This document shows, one piece after another, positions 49,020 to 60,200 of a DNA stretch of 64,000 nucleotides. A program made the translations under genes and the position numbers. Location: the NCBI GenBank assembly GCA_037957365.1, contig JARHVA010000458.1:4227501-4291500 (forward strand), read 5' to 3'. The notes under the pieces were generated by a model that did not search any database, was not told where the DNA came from, and saw nothing but the letters and a program-made list of their open reading frames with translations. Source of the DNA: Torreya grandis (Eukaryota > Streptophyta > Pinopsida > Cupressales > Taxaceae). How positions within the stretch are numbered: position 1 is the first letter of the stretch; every line of letters begins with the position of its first letter.

Positions 49020-50065
49020 CTATAGTGTGATCAATGTAGAAGTGGTGGGCAGCCATGCAAGGGCCGAAAACTCCCCATTCGTAGTCACAAACTGAAAAAT
49101 ACTCCTTCCCATGACTAGAAATCCCGGCAAATCCACTTGTATGAGTGAAAATGAAGTAATTTGATGGCTGATAATGGTGATGACAGTAGCATCAAGGCTG
49201 AAAATCAGACTCGTAGCTATCCTGAATATGTTCCTTCTAACATTTGATGATAGGATACTATCACCACTTGCTTCCTTCATATCTTGTTGATATTGAATGC
49301 TTTGTTGTTGCAGCTGCTGCTCTGTAGCTTGCAACTGAGATATTTGACCCCTTTGTGATTTGTTAATTGTTATGAACTATGATTTTTTGTCAAATAGTTC
49401 ATGTCTCTTTGCTTGGGAGTATAATGGGGTTTTACGGATTTGGGGAGGTGTTTCGTGGATACCCTTAGAAATTACTAGAACATCTTTTACAATTTTGCAT
49501 TCAACAAGTGATTTTTGTTCCTCCATGACTTCATTAAGACAAACTTTTTGCCAACAATAAATTTTAAAAGTCAATGAAATATCTTTTTCTGATAAAAGAT
49601 CCTTACCATCAGCTTGCATGGTGGATTCCTGTCTTTCTCAACTCTCTTATGTATTCATACACACCTCTTTTATTCGGATATCTCACTTCGAGTAACAATA
49701 GGTACTCATCAAAGGAAACTCGAGATTTACAACTATCAAGCATACCTTGATACTGGTCAAGGATTCGAGTGGCCTCAAGTTTGTATCTTTCCTTGTCCTT
49801 TATTATTTTAATCGACATCTCTTAAATAGGATATATATTTTCTTCCCTTTGTAAGAACTTTTCTTGAAGAAACATGGGTCAATTAATTGTTGGTCTCCTT
49901 TGGGTAGCCTTGTTCTGATTTATATTATGCAACGCATGTATCATCTTTGTCATCGATTCTTTCACTGTCCTCTGGATGATCCTTGTCAAATCTTTTTGAC
50001 TTTGATTGATGGCTTCATGCAAAGAATTTATTTCTTATGTAGGTATTTTCTTTTTTGTCTCCCAT
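49020..50065 (-). pseudogene. Gag-like frame of E4, decayed
   Basis: Begins MGDKKENTYI at 50065, just inside the primer site. After small frameshifts it continues through EINSLHEAINQSQKDLTR, YKLEATRILDQYQGML, YLLLLEVRYPNKRGVYEYI, WQKVCLNEVMEEQKSL, then a Q-rich stretch ISQLQATEQQLQQQSIQYQQ. A TAG at 49377 stands where the frame suggests glutamine. The Gln-rich helical part is compatible with the N-terminal half of a gag protein. No zinc knuckle is seen. Confidence 0.5.
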
Positions 50066-50100
50066 GATTTCCCATCTGATTCACACACTGGCAAAATCAC

Positions 50101-50113
50101 ACCTCTAATACCA
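50101..50113 (-). promoter_or_regulatory. Primer-binding site of E4
   Basis: TGGTATTAGAGGT on the minus strand, one base after the 5' LTR end; methionine-tRNA type with a few changes. Confidence 0.7.
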
Positions 50114-50114
50114 C

Positions 50115-51010
50115 TGAAATGTCCCTTTAGGGCAAAATTAACAAAATTCTAATTTTTGTAATCAAACCCTTATACTAAAATATTCATTTAGGGCGGATTT
50201 AAAAAAATATTAATTTTTGCAATAAACCCTTATAGGAAATAAACAAAGAGTCTGAAAAATCACTAGTAAACCTTCTGAAAATGACAATCTTATTTTTATT
50301 GAATGTGGAGATCAAACACAACTCAAATACCAATGTTATTTATTTATTTATATGCTGCAAATTAACAAATTACAGATGATTGTGCGAATGGATAAATTGT
50401 CGAAAAATACAGATCCAACTAGTTGATATTAGCATCCCAAGCAAAAATCTGCGTTTCCAAACCCTAGAAGGTAACACTTGTACGACAAGGTGCAACACCT
50501 CCCAATGATGGCATCAACCCCTAAACTGATGACATCAGCGCTCAAACAGCCCTGAAATATCCTTGAAAGGTGATGCCCTAGCTGATGTGACTGATCCACG
50601 GTTACAAATGTTGCCTTGTTACTCTATCAATCTGAAATGAAGCTCAATATAGCCCCTGTATGGAGCTATCGCAAAAGATCGAAAAGTTTTTGTCCCAAAA
50701 TTAGAAGTTGAACCAATTTTGATTTCAATCGTGAATAATGAATAATTCACCTTTTTGGCCCCACTTATCCTTTGATAATCACTTTCCCAATTTCACCTTA
50801 GTCTTAAAAGCATTTAAAACAATTTTAGATAATTATTACATTTTTAGCCATTTAATAAATATTTCTTTTTTGGCCATGTAATTAATATTACTTTTTGGCC
50901 CCTTTTAATAATAATAACACTTAAGTGTCATTTTTCCACTTTATAAAATAAAGCAATTTGGACAACTTAACTGAATTATTGTTAAAAAATTTCGAAAAGG
51001 GGACATTTCA
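50115..51010 (-). repeat. 5' LTR of E4
   Basis: Partner of 47564-48469. Plus-strand ends TGAAATGTCCC and GGGGACATTTCA form the short terminal inverted repeats. Confidence 0.9.
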
Positions 51011-51329
51011 GTTACAACTAGTGTTCAATGTGGAACTACTCCGGCCATATTTTCCACCTCTCCTAGACACTTCAAATATTGTTGAACAATTACAAATTAG
51101 AGTTAAACCCTAAATGTTGATTATCATTCATTGTTGATCAAGTCATATGTAGAGTGGTAAAAGATACCAAACATTAGCAAATTCCCCTATATCGAGTGAT
51201 CAAGGCAAGGTAGTTGGCTCACCACGGAAAGTGGCTGTATCAAGGTCAAATTTAGCAATAATTTTCACATTTGGTTAAATCCCTGGATGCAATGGACCCA
51301 TTGCATCTCAAGGGGGGACAAAAGACCCT

Positions 51330-51981
51330 GACAATGACTCGGGACCAAGAGATAAAAATATTAGTTTATTTGAGAAAGTTAGATTTTCCCTAAAAAAATC
51401 AGTATAACATAAATGGTAGTTTTTGGAGGCCGTCGGAGCACAAAAAACCTCACCACACCGCTTCATCAAAGTGAACTTCTTCCTAGCAAGCTGAGCTTTC
51501 CAAAAAGGATTAAAATAGAAAATCAAAGAATACCTAAAAAGGTTAGCCCCAACAAGGTAGCCCAACCCAACTACCTATTATTAGCAATTATTTTTCTTGT
51601 AGATCTCTTATTCTGAGGAGTCACCCTATTCACATGCCTATGCATGTTGAAAGAATCTTATTAGTTTTGTTTAAATTTAAATAAAATTCCTACTCGCATG
51701 TTGAGTGGGGATGTTATTAGCTTTGTTCAACTTTGAAGCAATTTGCTATTATTAATTTTCTTTAGGGTTTGCCCCATTGTAATTCACAGTGGATAGATGA
51801 TATCTCTTCCACAAAGATTGTTTTATTTTTAGAAACTCTCTTATTATCTTACAATAAAGGTTTGTTTATTACTTTTGTAAATCTATGTCAATTCAGTAAG
51901 GAGGAGTTTGGCTTTTTTATAACACACTAGTTCCTAATATTTGGTGTGTTGTCCCCTAGATTGAGTGCTCAATCTGAATCA
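51330..51981 (+). repeat. 3' LTR of the chromovirus-like element
   Basis: Follows a purine-rich aaggggggac (51310-51319). Ends gaatca, aligned with cgatca of the 5' copy. Confidence 0.7.
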
Positions 51982-52079
51982 TTTCTGCTACTTCGTCCAT
52001 TATATTGTTGATCTGCATAGCTGCATGCATTCATCCAAAGCTCTCAGGGTCAACTCCTTGTGACCATATATGGACTAGT

Positions 52080-52670
52080 CACCAAGGAATATTTTAAATT
52101 TTCCCAACATTGACATGTCAAATGTGTGCAAGATAAGTTGTCAAAAGGTTGTAGATACATTATATAATCCCAAAGGCATTTTGTTTACATGCATAGATCT
52201 TGTTCTTGACCAAAAAATTGGTCTTCGTCTTGTCCTCCTTTGTAACACTAAACTAGATGTAGCCAAAAGAAACATCAAAAAATAATTCATGCCCTACCAA
52301 TTCTTCCAAAAAGGAATCAGAGAAGGGAAACAAGAATGAGTCCATGGTTAAAAAACTCGAACTCCTCAAGTCAAGACAAATGCAAATGTGGTTGGACTAC
52401 TTTTTAAAATTGATCATGATAGGTGAAACCCATTTGCTAGTGCTTACTTTATAAACTACTCCTATGTCTCATATCTTCTCTATCGCTTCTTGCAATTGTT
52501 CAGCATATTGAGGTTTTATCTAGTATGGTCTTCTTAATACTTGTGTGCCCAAGAACAAGGGAATCCTAAGAACACATAGGCTGGTGGCAACCCCTTCAAG
52601 TCTCAATAGGTCCATGCAAATACATCCTTCTAATCTAGAAAAAAATGAAAACAACCTTCAAGATCAAACC
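52080..52670 (-). pseudogene. Ty3/gypsy reverse-transcriptase remnant (minus strand)
   Basis: Reading right to left: DVFAWTY, DLKGLPP, RIPLFLGTQ, QYAEQLQEAIEK, SKWVSPIMI, ICICLDLRS, VGHELFFDVSFGYI (for the catalytic D..SGY region), VTKEDKTKTNFLVKNKIYACKQNAFGI. These follow the order of a gypsy RT from the pre-palm DVFAW region to the MPFGL motif. Several stops and frame changes; no LTRs recognised. It lies between two other elements and belongs to neither. Confidence 0.75.
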
Positions 52671-53152
52671 CTATTCATCACCTAGATTAATCACTCGAGA
52701 ATTTTCTTTTGATTCCAAGTTGACCTTCACAATTGCATGGCCTAGGTACCTTATTTTTACATAGTTGCAAACTTGTACGAATGTACATTGGTGTCATTAT
52801 TGACTATTTTGACCACAAGTCAAAATAGGTCAACCCCCTATAGTCCAAAACTTAATATAGGGGTCTATTAGCGTGATATAGGGTGCGCCATGGTTCTTTT
52901 GATGTGATTTAATGTGCTATTAGCCTAGGTCATAGTCACATTTACTCGTGTCATTTTATGTCGTTTAGGGGTCATTTGAGTCATAAATGAAGGTGCTATA
53001 GTTACCCAAGGTGTCCTCAACTGTTCTAAACTCTTTTCCAACGTCCAATATCTCAGATTCCTTGTCAGGAATGTCAATCCCAACTGAAACTTGCAGGTTC
53101 CTAACTGAAATTAAAAAAACAAGTGAAAAAAGAGGAATTTTGGCAGTTGTAC
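52671..53152. other. Spacer before the Tat-like element
   Basis: Non-coding, AT-rich, possibly more debris of the RT remnant. Nothing else recognised. Confidence 0.4.
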
Positions 53153-53261
53153 TGTTGACAAATCTTCCACAAGTCAGTTTTTTCTTGCCACTTGGAAAGT
53201 TCTCGTCTCTAGTCAAGGAAGGAAGAATTCATTGTTTTCTTTGCTGATTCTAAGGACTCAC

Positions 53262-53420
53262 TCAGGATTTTCTACAGACTCAGACAGCATTTCTACGGAC
53301 TCACTCAGTGTTTTCTACGGACTCAGACAGCATTTCTAAGGACTCACTCAGGGTTTTCTACGGACTCAAACAGCATTTCTACGGACTCACTCAGGGAGAA
53401 GTTTCTACAAACTCAGTCAA
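53262..53420. repeat. Tandem ggactcactcag/ggactcagacag repeats
   Basis: Units of about 24 bp alternate ggactcactcag-g-ttttctac with ggactcagacagcatttctac. The same array occurs in the 3' LTR at 61968-62190, with more units. Confidence 0.85.
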
Positions 53421-53830
53421 ATTTGTAAAGCACTTAGAAGAAATTCGGAAAAGTTGCAAAAGGCAAAGAAAAGGGACAGTTTCAAGACTTCCAAAGGGCA
53501 GGGTACCCTTCGGAAGGGACACTTACAAAAGGGCCGAAGGGCACCACCCTTCGGGAAGACAGAAGACAAAAATCAGTGACTGTTGCAAAAAGCCCGGGTG
53601 CCCTCCAATTTTTCTGAAGGGCACTGCCGAGAGGACACCTGGACTACCAGAGGACACCTGGATTGCCTGCCGGAGGACACTTGGAAATTCCGAAAGGCAT
53701 TTCGTAGAGCAGAGGAAAAGAAAGAATCCTTTGGACTTTTTGTCCAAAGGAATTCGGAAATAGCACAAGTCAAACATATAAAGAAAAGACCCTGGACCTT
53801 TCAAAAAACTAAGTCAAAGACAATTGGAAT

Positions 53831-53880
53831 CCTTCGGACTTTTTGTCCAAAGGAATTCCTTCGGACAAAAAGTCCGAAGG
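53831..53880. repeat. 50-bp near-perfect palindrome in LTR
   Basis: Centred on gaattc, with arms ccttcggactttttgtcc and the complement; one mismatched pair. Each half is itself a hairpin (ccttcggac, TTTTT, gtccaaagg). The 3' LTR retains only one half at about 62848-62874. Confidence 0.9.
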
Positions 53881-53971
53881 AATTCGGAATGACTTACATA
53901 GAGAATAAATCCCGAGGAAAAGTCAAAGAAGTTGTGAAAAAGCTTTGAAAGACAAGGGAAGGAATGACAAC

Positions 53972-54019
53972 CTTCGGACTTTTTGTCCGAAGGAATTCCT
54001 TCGGACAAAAAGTCCGAAG
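53972..54019. repeat. 48-bp perfect palindrome in LTR
   Basis: Same sequence family as 53831-53880, centred on gaattc. Its 3' LTR counterpart is 62963-63007. Confidence 0.9.
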
Positions 54020-54776
54020 AACTCCTTAAAACGCTGGCACAAGACAAAATTTTGAAGGAATTCGGAAGCTTAGACAATCAAAAGAAATTCGCAAGAATAT
54101 GACTCAGCGACCAATACAAAAGCGCTGACAGAGAAAAATGACAAAAATAAACACGAGAAATTTTTCTGAAGAGAATATGACAGTTTCCGGTGACGTCCTA
54201 CAGGTCGTCAATTTTTTCCTGCAGGAAGTAACGGTTGAAATTAAAAAGATAACAGAAAATCCGAAATAAATGGAAGCTGATTGTGCAAAAATGAATAGAA
54301 AATAGATAATCCGACAAAAAATTGAATACGGAATCCTGCCGGAAATAGACACGATCAAAATTAGAACGAAATACATGCAAACGTTGGAGCTATTTTCGAA
54401 CATCAGAGCTATTTTCGAATAAATGGTCAAAGTTTCAATTGACTGATCATTAAAGACCCGTTCGTCTTCATTCAGCGCATGCATCCGAAGGACTAAATTT
54501 GGCTTCAACAGCAGTTTCGACTTCAAACGAGGAGTTGACTAGTCCATATTTAGAGTTGACTAATTGATCAAACGTCGCATCCACTAGAAGATTTACATGC
54601 AAAAAAGAGGTGGACGGTTCATGACAAGGATGAGTGCACTTCATCAAACGAATAAGCTTCATGCAAGGACAAATAAAAAATATATTTTATTTTAAGGCCA
54701 AGTAAAGCTTGGAGTTAACAAAAGTAAATCTTTCTCTTCAAGTTTATACGCCTATCTTTGGCCTGTTGTAATTTGC

Positions 54777-54784
54777 TATATAAT
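54777..54784 (+). promoter_or_regulatory. TATA box of the Tat-like LTR
   Basis: tatataat in gctatataatggc, conserved at 63787-63794 in the 3' LTR. It lies about 690 bp before the LTR end. Confidence 0.5.
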
Positions 54785-55477
54785 GGCTTTCAGTCTTGAT
54801 TAAAAATCATCCAATCTCTCTCGGTTAGACCAGACTCTACCATTACGAGTTGTGTAACCTCCTCGATCAATAAGGACTGTACTTTCAGATTTCAAGCGTG
54901 GCATAGTGTATATTTCTTCAACAATTTGCATAAGTGGTAGAGTTTTCTCCCTTCCCAAATTTTGTTTCGTACCTAGTTGTTATATTGTCCTTGTGCAGGT
55001 CATGTTAAAGTGTTCTTTATTGTCTTTTGCTGAGACTGTAAGTGGATGTAGGTGGCTGCAAAATGCCTTTTATCAGACCTCTCTCCACCATTTCCCTCAG
55101 GTTTTAGTCATTGGACCGAACCTCTGCATGAAATACTTATGCACAAGTGATTAATTGAAGTCCCAAGTCTTCCTTCTCTCTTGTTCGCTCAGTGTTCAAG
55201 GCTCCGAGTTGAGTAGGATCATAATTCTGGTGTATCACCCCCTTTTAGGTAGGATTTCCCCTTTAAGTTTTCTTTCTCCCTTTTCCATGGTAGTCAGCAG
55301 CATAGAGTAGGAATCTTCATTGATACATCATACAGGAACCAGCCTTCTCTGAAGGTTCTTCTCACTATTGAGGCACCCACCCTCGTGAGAAGATCCCATT
55401 GTTTTAGCCGGATAAAGGATTGGCCGTTTCGCGCACGTCCTCGAATCAGGGCGCAGCTCCAGGTTGACAACAGTTTT

Positions 55478-55495
55478 TGGCACACCTAGTGGGAC
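55478..55495 (+). promoter_or_regulatory. Primer-binding site of the Tat-like element
   Basis: TGGCACACCTAGTGGGAC, five bases (GTTTT) after the LTR end. The spacer and 16 of 18 bases are shared with E3. Confidence 0.7.
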
Positions 55496-55593
55496 CACAA
55501 AAAGAGTTCCTTACTGAAAATCTTCACGGCAAAGGAAGATATTTATTTGCAGAAGAGCAAAAGAGTTCATAGCATCATTCAGACAATCAATTC

Positions 55594-57252
55594 ATGCCAA
55601 AAGTTACTACAAGATCAGCAAGCAAAGGTATTCCTTTTGAATTTTTGACTTATAAAAGAGCAAGATCTAGAAGAGCAAGTCCATATCCTCAAAGGAAATA
55701 TTTAGCTCCCCCTCATCCTATTGTTCTCGACACTGAAATCCCCACCATTCAGATGGCCATAAAAAATCAAGTATTTGCTCCATTCAATAGGGGGAGTCCA
55801 CTAAATTTAGCACAGCTAAATGATATACCTATATCTGCCCTCAAAAGTATTCAATTCTTCTTGGGGGACGATCAAACAACCCCTGTTGAGCATATACAGG
55901 ATGTTGTTAATCTTTGTTCAGTTCATAATGTAACTGAAGATAATGTCGCTATTCGATTATTAGCTACTTCTTTCAAAGGAAAAGCATTACAATGGTATAT
56001 AACCCTCCCACTTAGATCTATCTCTACTTGGGATGAATTAGGCACTGCTTTGGTCAAACAGTTTGAGGACAAGTCTAACCACTTATCTTTGGTTGAGCAA
56101 TTAACAACCATACAGAGAGCCCCTCATGAGTTCATGTCCGATTTTAATCTCAGATTCTAAAAGACATGGCACAGGATACCGGTCCTAATTAGGCCATCAC
56201 CAGAGTATGCTTTTTTATATTTTTTGAAAGCCCTGAATTTTGATATCAGTGTGATGATACAGTCAATGGGCGGCATTACCTTGCTAGATGCCTATGACGT
56301 GGCAATAAGAGCATAGAATAGTCTGATTCAGGCAAGAAAGCTTGCTCCAAGGCCTCCAATGCCCATATTTCCAGAGATAGGTTCAGCACCAGCCCTTCAT
56401 GTCCCTCAAGTTCCATCCTTGGCTCCAATTCCAGCACCTCAGCGTCCAATTGCAGCCTCTACTAGTCAGTCTAGTGAGATAGGAGAGCTGAAAAGTCTGT
56501 TACAGTCTTTCAGAAATGAAATAGTACAACTTAAGAGGCAGCAATTCCAGTCAAATAGGCCTTATCAACAGCAAAATCAGAGCAACTATCAGAATTTCAA
56601 AGATCAAAGATCTTCCTATTAGGGTTTCAGAGAGAACCGACCACCCTATCAAATGCAAGGGGCTATAACTCCAGCTAAGCCATATGCTGCTCTTGATCCA
56701 AGTGCTCCTTCTACTTCAAAGGCCATCGTTCCAACTCCATCTCAAAACAATTTAGTGCAGGATTCAGGTTGGCAGCGTTCAAATCTAAATGATTTTCAAA
56801 ATCAGGATTCAATTCAGACAAACAGCGCCATGCCACAGATGACACAAGAGGAGTTCTCTTTTCATGAGAGCCAATATCAAGATACAGGACTAGCATCACA
56901 AGGAGCGACCCAAGGGCAGCCTGATGCTGTTAATGTAAATTGGCAAGTAGATGATCATATTGCTTTTTCTCAAGATGTTAAGACTAACACTTCAAATGAT
57001 CAAGTTGCAGCTCTAACCTATCAGAGAAATAAAAAAAGAGCTGTTGGAGAAGCTCAAGTAGTGGCAAGTACATCTAATGCTTCTAGTACTATTGCTCAAG
57101 GTGCGAAAGAATAGCTTGCTGCCCCCACAGTCACAAAAAATCAGAATGTAGAGGTTGGCAAAGTACAACAAATACCTCTGGTTCGTGAGCAACAAGTAAC
57201 ACAAAGGGTTCAATCAAAGGTAAGTCCTTCCCAATTCAACATTGTAGATCAG
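55594..57252 (+). pseudogene. Gag region of the Tat-like element
   Basis: Starts at MPKVTTRSASKG (55594), 100 bp after the primer site. Forms the virus-like particle in active relatives. The retrotransposon-gag fold is visible at about residues 70-190: IQFFLGDD, HIQDVVNLC, FKGKALQWYITLPLRSI, TWDELGTALVKQFED. It is followed by a Pro-rich linker, a short coiled coil (IGELKSLLQSFRNEIVQLKR) and a long Gln/Asn-rich region. No CCHC knuckle is visible. The frame continues without interruption of phase into pol, with stops at 56158 (TAA), 56314, 56620 and 57112 (TAG). Each sits where CAA or CAG would restore the frame. Confidence 0.88.
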
Positions 57253-60200
57253 ATGAAAAGATCTAACATCAATATTAGCATGTGGGATACTCTGTCGATT
57301 CCAGGGCAAAAGGACAGACTCATTCAAGAACTTTCAGCGCTTGAATTGTCCCCAAAATTAGTAGACAAAGGAGGTACTGTTTTGACAAACTCAAATCCCC
57401 CAACTAAGCAGCAGGTGCAGCAAAGAAATAATATGTCAAAGGCGGACAAAACTGAGGTAAAAGTAAAGAAGACTCCCCCTTTTTATCTTTTCTTGATAGT
57501 AGGAGACACCTTAGTTCATAATTGCATGGTGGATAGTGGAGCCAGTAGTACAGTCATGCCTAAACAAATTGCAGACAAGCTCGGCCTTGTCTATGAGCCA
57601 AATACTAAAGGAGTACTGCAATTAGATGGTTCACCCGCAAAGACGGTAGGGATTATTAAAGATTTGAAACTAACGTTACATGCCTGTCCTAATGTAACTA
57701 TTCAACAGGGCATTGTAGTAGTAGATCTACCTCCTTATTTTGCCATGTGCCTTTCAAGAGATTTCACCTCAAAGATTGGGGGATACCTATCAGCTGATTG
57801 GACATACCTGCTGTTCAGAACCAGATATGGCACAAAGGTAACCATTCATTCAGAACCTATTGCACGTTTTCACATGGAACCTTATACGCCAAGTGTAGTC
57901 AATGCAAATTGTATTATTTCAGATGAAGTAGTACAAACTAGTGATATAGAAAAGGACTCATCTTTGGATGGAGTTCCAGATTTATTTTTTGATGAGTGGG
58001 CCTCTACTTTGCATGAGTATGATCCATACACGCTGATTGAAGAAGAAGATCTTGGTGTATATTGTCTTCATGAGAACAATGCGCAAATCCCAGCCATGGT
58101 CAAAGAGGACGAGTCTAGTGAAGGCTTGTGGCAGCTATACTACGATGGATCAAGAAATAAGCATGGAACAAGAGCTGGAATAATGTTAGTTTCTCCTATG
58201 AAACAAAGGTATTTCTCATCCATTAAATTTCAATTTGGCTGTTCAAATAACGTTGTTGAATATGAAGCACTAGTCCATGGTTTGCAATGGGCTAGGAAGA
58301 TGAAAGCAAGCTGTCTACAAGTGTTTGGAGATAGTGAACTGGTGGTTCACCAAGTAAGAAGCTTAAATGTATGCAAGAACATGTTACTTAAATCTTATAG
58401 ACACAGGGTATGGGGTTTACTTGAAGACTTCCAAGCTTTTAATATTCAGGCTATACCAAGAGATAGAAATAAACATGCTGATAGGTTGGCTGCTGTTGGG
58501 GTGCAATTTGATATTCCAGCTGACGTTAAAAGTGACGCTTCTCAGTCACATATAAGGATAGTCATAAGGCCTTCTGTCCCAGATAACCAGAAAAATTGGC
58601 AGGTATTTGAAAGTGGCGATCAAATTGTGAGGTTTTTACAAGCTGAGTTTTCTCCAAAAAATCAGGCAAAACGCTTGCAGCAGTATGGTGACCAGATTGT
58701 ACAGCTGAAAACCAATAAACTACCCAAGGGATTGGTTACCCTTGAAAATATTTTCAGTGAAGACGATGAGCTAAGGAAAGAGAAACCAGCTTTGTCTACA
58801 AAAGAGGAGCACTACGCCAATGTAGAGATTGCAGCTGGTAAGTTATTAAAATTGGGCAAGGTATGCACTCCACTACAAAAGAAAGATTTCGTTGAATTAT
58901 GCCAAAATTTTGTTGATATATTCACATGGCAGTATAGCGATCTCAAAGGGTTTGATCCAAGCTTGGCTCAACACACTATTGAGCTAGAAGACGAAACTAA
59001 GCCAGTACGACAAAGACAAAGGCCAATTAATCCAAAACTTGAGCCTTTAATGAAAGTTGAGCTTCACAAGCTTATAGAGTCTGCTATTATATTTCCAATC
59101 AAGCACTCAACTTGGGTAGCGAACCTCGTTCCAGTACGGAAAAAGAACGGTGAGATTTGGTTATGTGTTGATTTCCGTGACTTAAACAGAGCCTCGCTTA
59201 AAGACCACTATCCATTGCCATCAATGGAACAAATCTTACAGCTTGTTTCCGGTTCAGAGAGGTTTTTCTTATTAGTTGGGTACAGTGGCTATAATGAGAT
59301 TTTGGTCAAAGAAGAAGACCAATTCAAGACGGCTTTCACAACCAAGTGGGGAACGTTCGCATACAGAAAGATGTCGTTTGGTTTGTCCAATGCTGGGGCA
59401 ACCTTTCAGAGAGCCATGGATATGGCCTTCCAAGGCCTTCTTAACAAATTTGTGCTTGTCTATTTAGATGATATAACAGTATTCTCAAAGGACGCAGAAG
59501 ATCACGTGGTGCACCTCCAGCATGTTTTTGAAAGGTGTAGACAGTTTGGGATATCTCTAAATCCCAAGAAGTGTGTATTTTCAGTTCATGAAGGTAAACT
59601 TCTTGAACATGTTTCTAAGCACGATTTAAACATAGATTCTGAGAGGATTCAATCTATTCTAGCACTCTCCTTGCCTAAGAGCAAAAAGGCTTTGCAAAGT
59701 TTTTTTGGAAAGATCAATTTCATGAGATATATTTCAGATTTTGCTACTATTGCTAAGCCACTTACAGCCATGTTAAAGAAAAATCAGAGCTTCCACTGGT
59801 CCAAGGAGGGAATAACAGGATTTAAAGATGTTAAGAAAGCCATAGCAAGTGCCCCTACGCTCTTGAATCCAAATTTCAAGAAAGATTTCATTCTGTATAC
59901 GTATGCTAATGTGGACACCATTTCAGGTATTCTTATGCAACAGAACCATGAAGACTTGGAGCAGCCAATAGCCTTCTACAGCCAAGGCCAACAGGAGTAT
60001 GAGACAAGGTACTCTTTTGTTGAAAAACACATCCTTGCAGTTATAAGGTCTCTGAAGAAATTTAGGCACTTACTGTCTAATAATAAAATACTTCTAATGG
60101 TTGCTCATCCAAGCATCAAGGAATTTCTTCTGAACAAGGACATAAATGAGAAAAACGCTGGTTGGATAACCAAAGTGATGGAGTACGATATAGAAATTAA

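Larger units (their letters stand above)
47564..51010 (-). mobile_element. LTR element E4, deletion derivative on the minus strand
   Basis: LTRs 47564-48469 (906 bp) and 50115-51010 (896 bp) enclose 1.6 kb. A perfect 5-bp target duplication gttac lies at 47559-47563 and 51011-51015, inside the gypsy tail. Minus orientation is shown by TGGTATTAGAGGT (primer site, complement of 50101-50113) and by GGAAGGGCGGAC (purine tract, complement of 48471-48482). The interior retains a gag-like frame and a chromodomain-like tail, with the pol between them missing. Confidence 0.9.
41947..51330 (+). pseudogene. Ty3/gypsy gag-pol, inactivated and split by insertions
   Basis: Gag starts at MDVGGTNSLN (41947) and includes FDGKIEVDAL, NWIKKLESYF, WWEARL and LLRQKYQFVQEYT. 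RT fragment 1 (about 43600-43787) reads MLAQKKDGMW, CIDYKALNKITIKNRYPLP and DMNQG. RT fragment 2 (44611-45000) reads IWKTVFKSKGGLFEW, DDVL, VVYSEDILIF (for Y.DDI) and YLGYIV. RNase H pieces flank the second hAT-like insertion (FEIEVDAS at 45105; EYALNAIL at 46052; WKH.ILG and HTDHKPLPF near 46190). Integrase (46640-47080) reads YFYWPKL, PWESIPMYFMLGLP (catalytic D is Y) and TIVSNKGSRF (D is N). The C-terminal tail is FQVGNKVWLHL, YGPYTIIEQVG, FELNLPPY, interrupted by E4 and resuming at 51011 as VFNVELLRPYFPPLLDTS-like sequence. Many stops and frameshifts; not functional. Confidence 0.9.
41175..51981 (+). mobile_element. Old Ty3/gypsy (chromovirus-like) element with nested insertions
   Basis: Direct repeats of about 650 bp at 41175-41826 and 51330-51981 share many blocks (ctcaccacacc, taaataaaattcctac, aacacactagttcct). 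A degraded methionine-type primer site follows the first. A gag-pol pseudogene lies between, in gypsy order (gag, RT, RNase H, integrase). Three later insertions interrupt it: hAT-like elements at 43788-44610 and 45142-46045, and E4 at 47564-51010. The left LTR edge is approximate because the first bases are poorly conserved. Confidence 0.85.
53153..55472 (+). repeat. 5' LTR of the Tat-like element
   Basis: Starts TGTTGACAAATC and ends GGTTGACAACA. Contains tandem 'ggactcactcag' repeats near its start, two large palindromes (53831-53880 and 53972-54019) and a TATA-like box at 54777. Confidence 0.92.

Noticed and set aside
47564..51010. E4 read as a plus-strand element with a primer site at 48470
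   Set aside because: The plus-strand bases after 48469 are pyrimidine-rich, the complement of a polypurine tract, and a methionine-type primer site sits at the other LTR on the minus strand.
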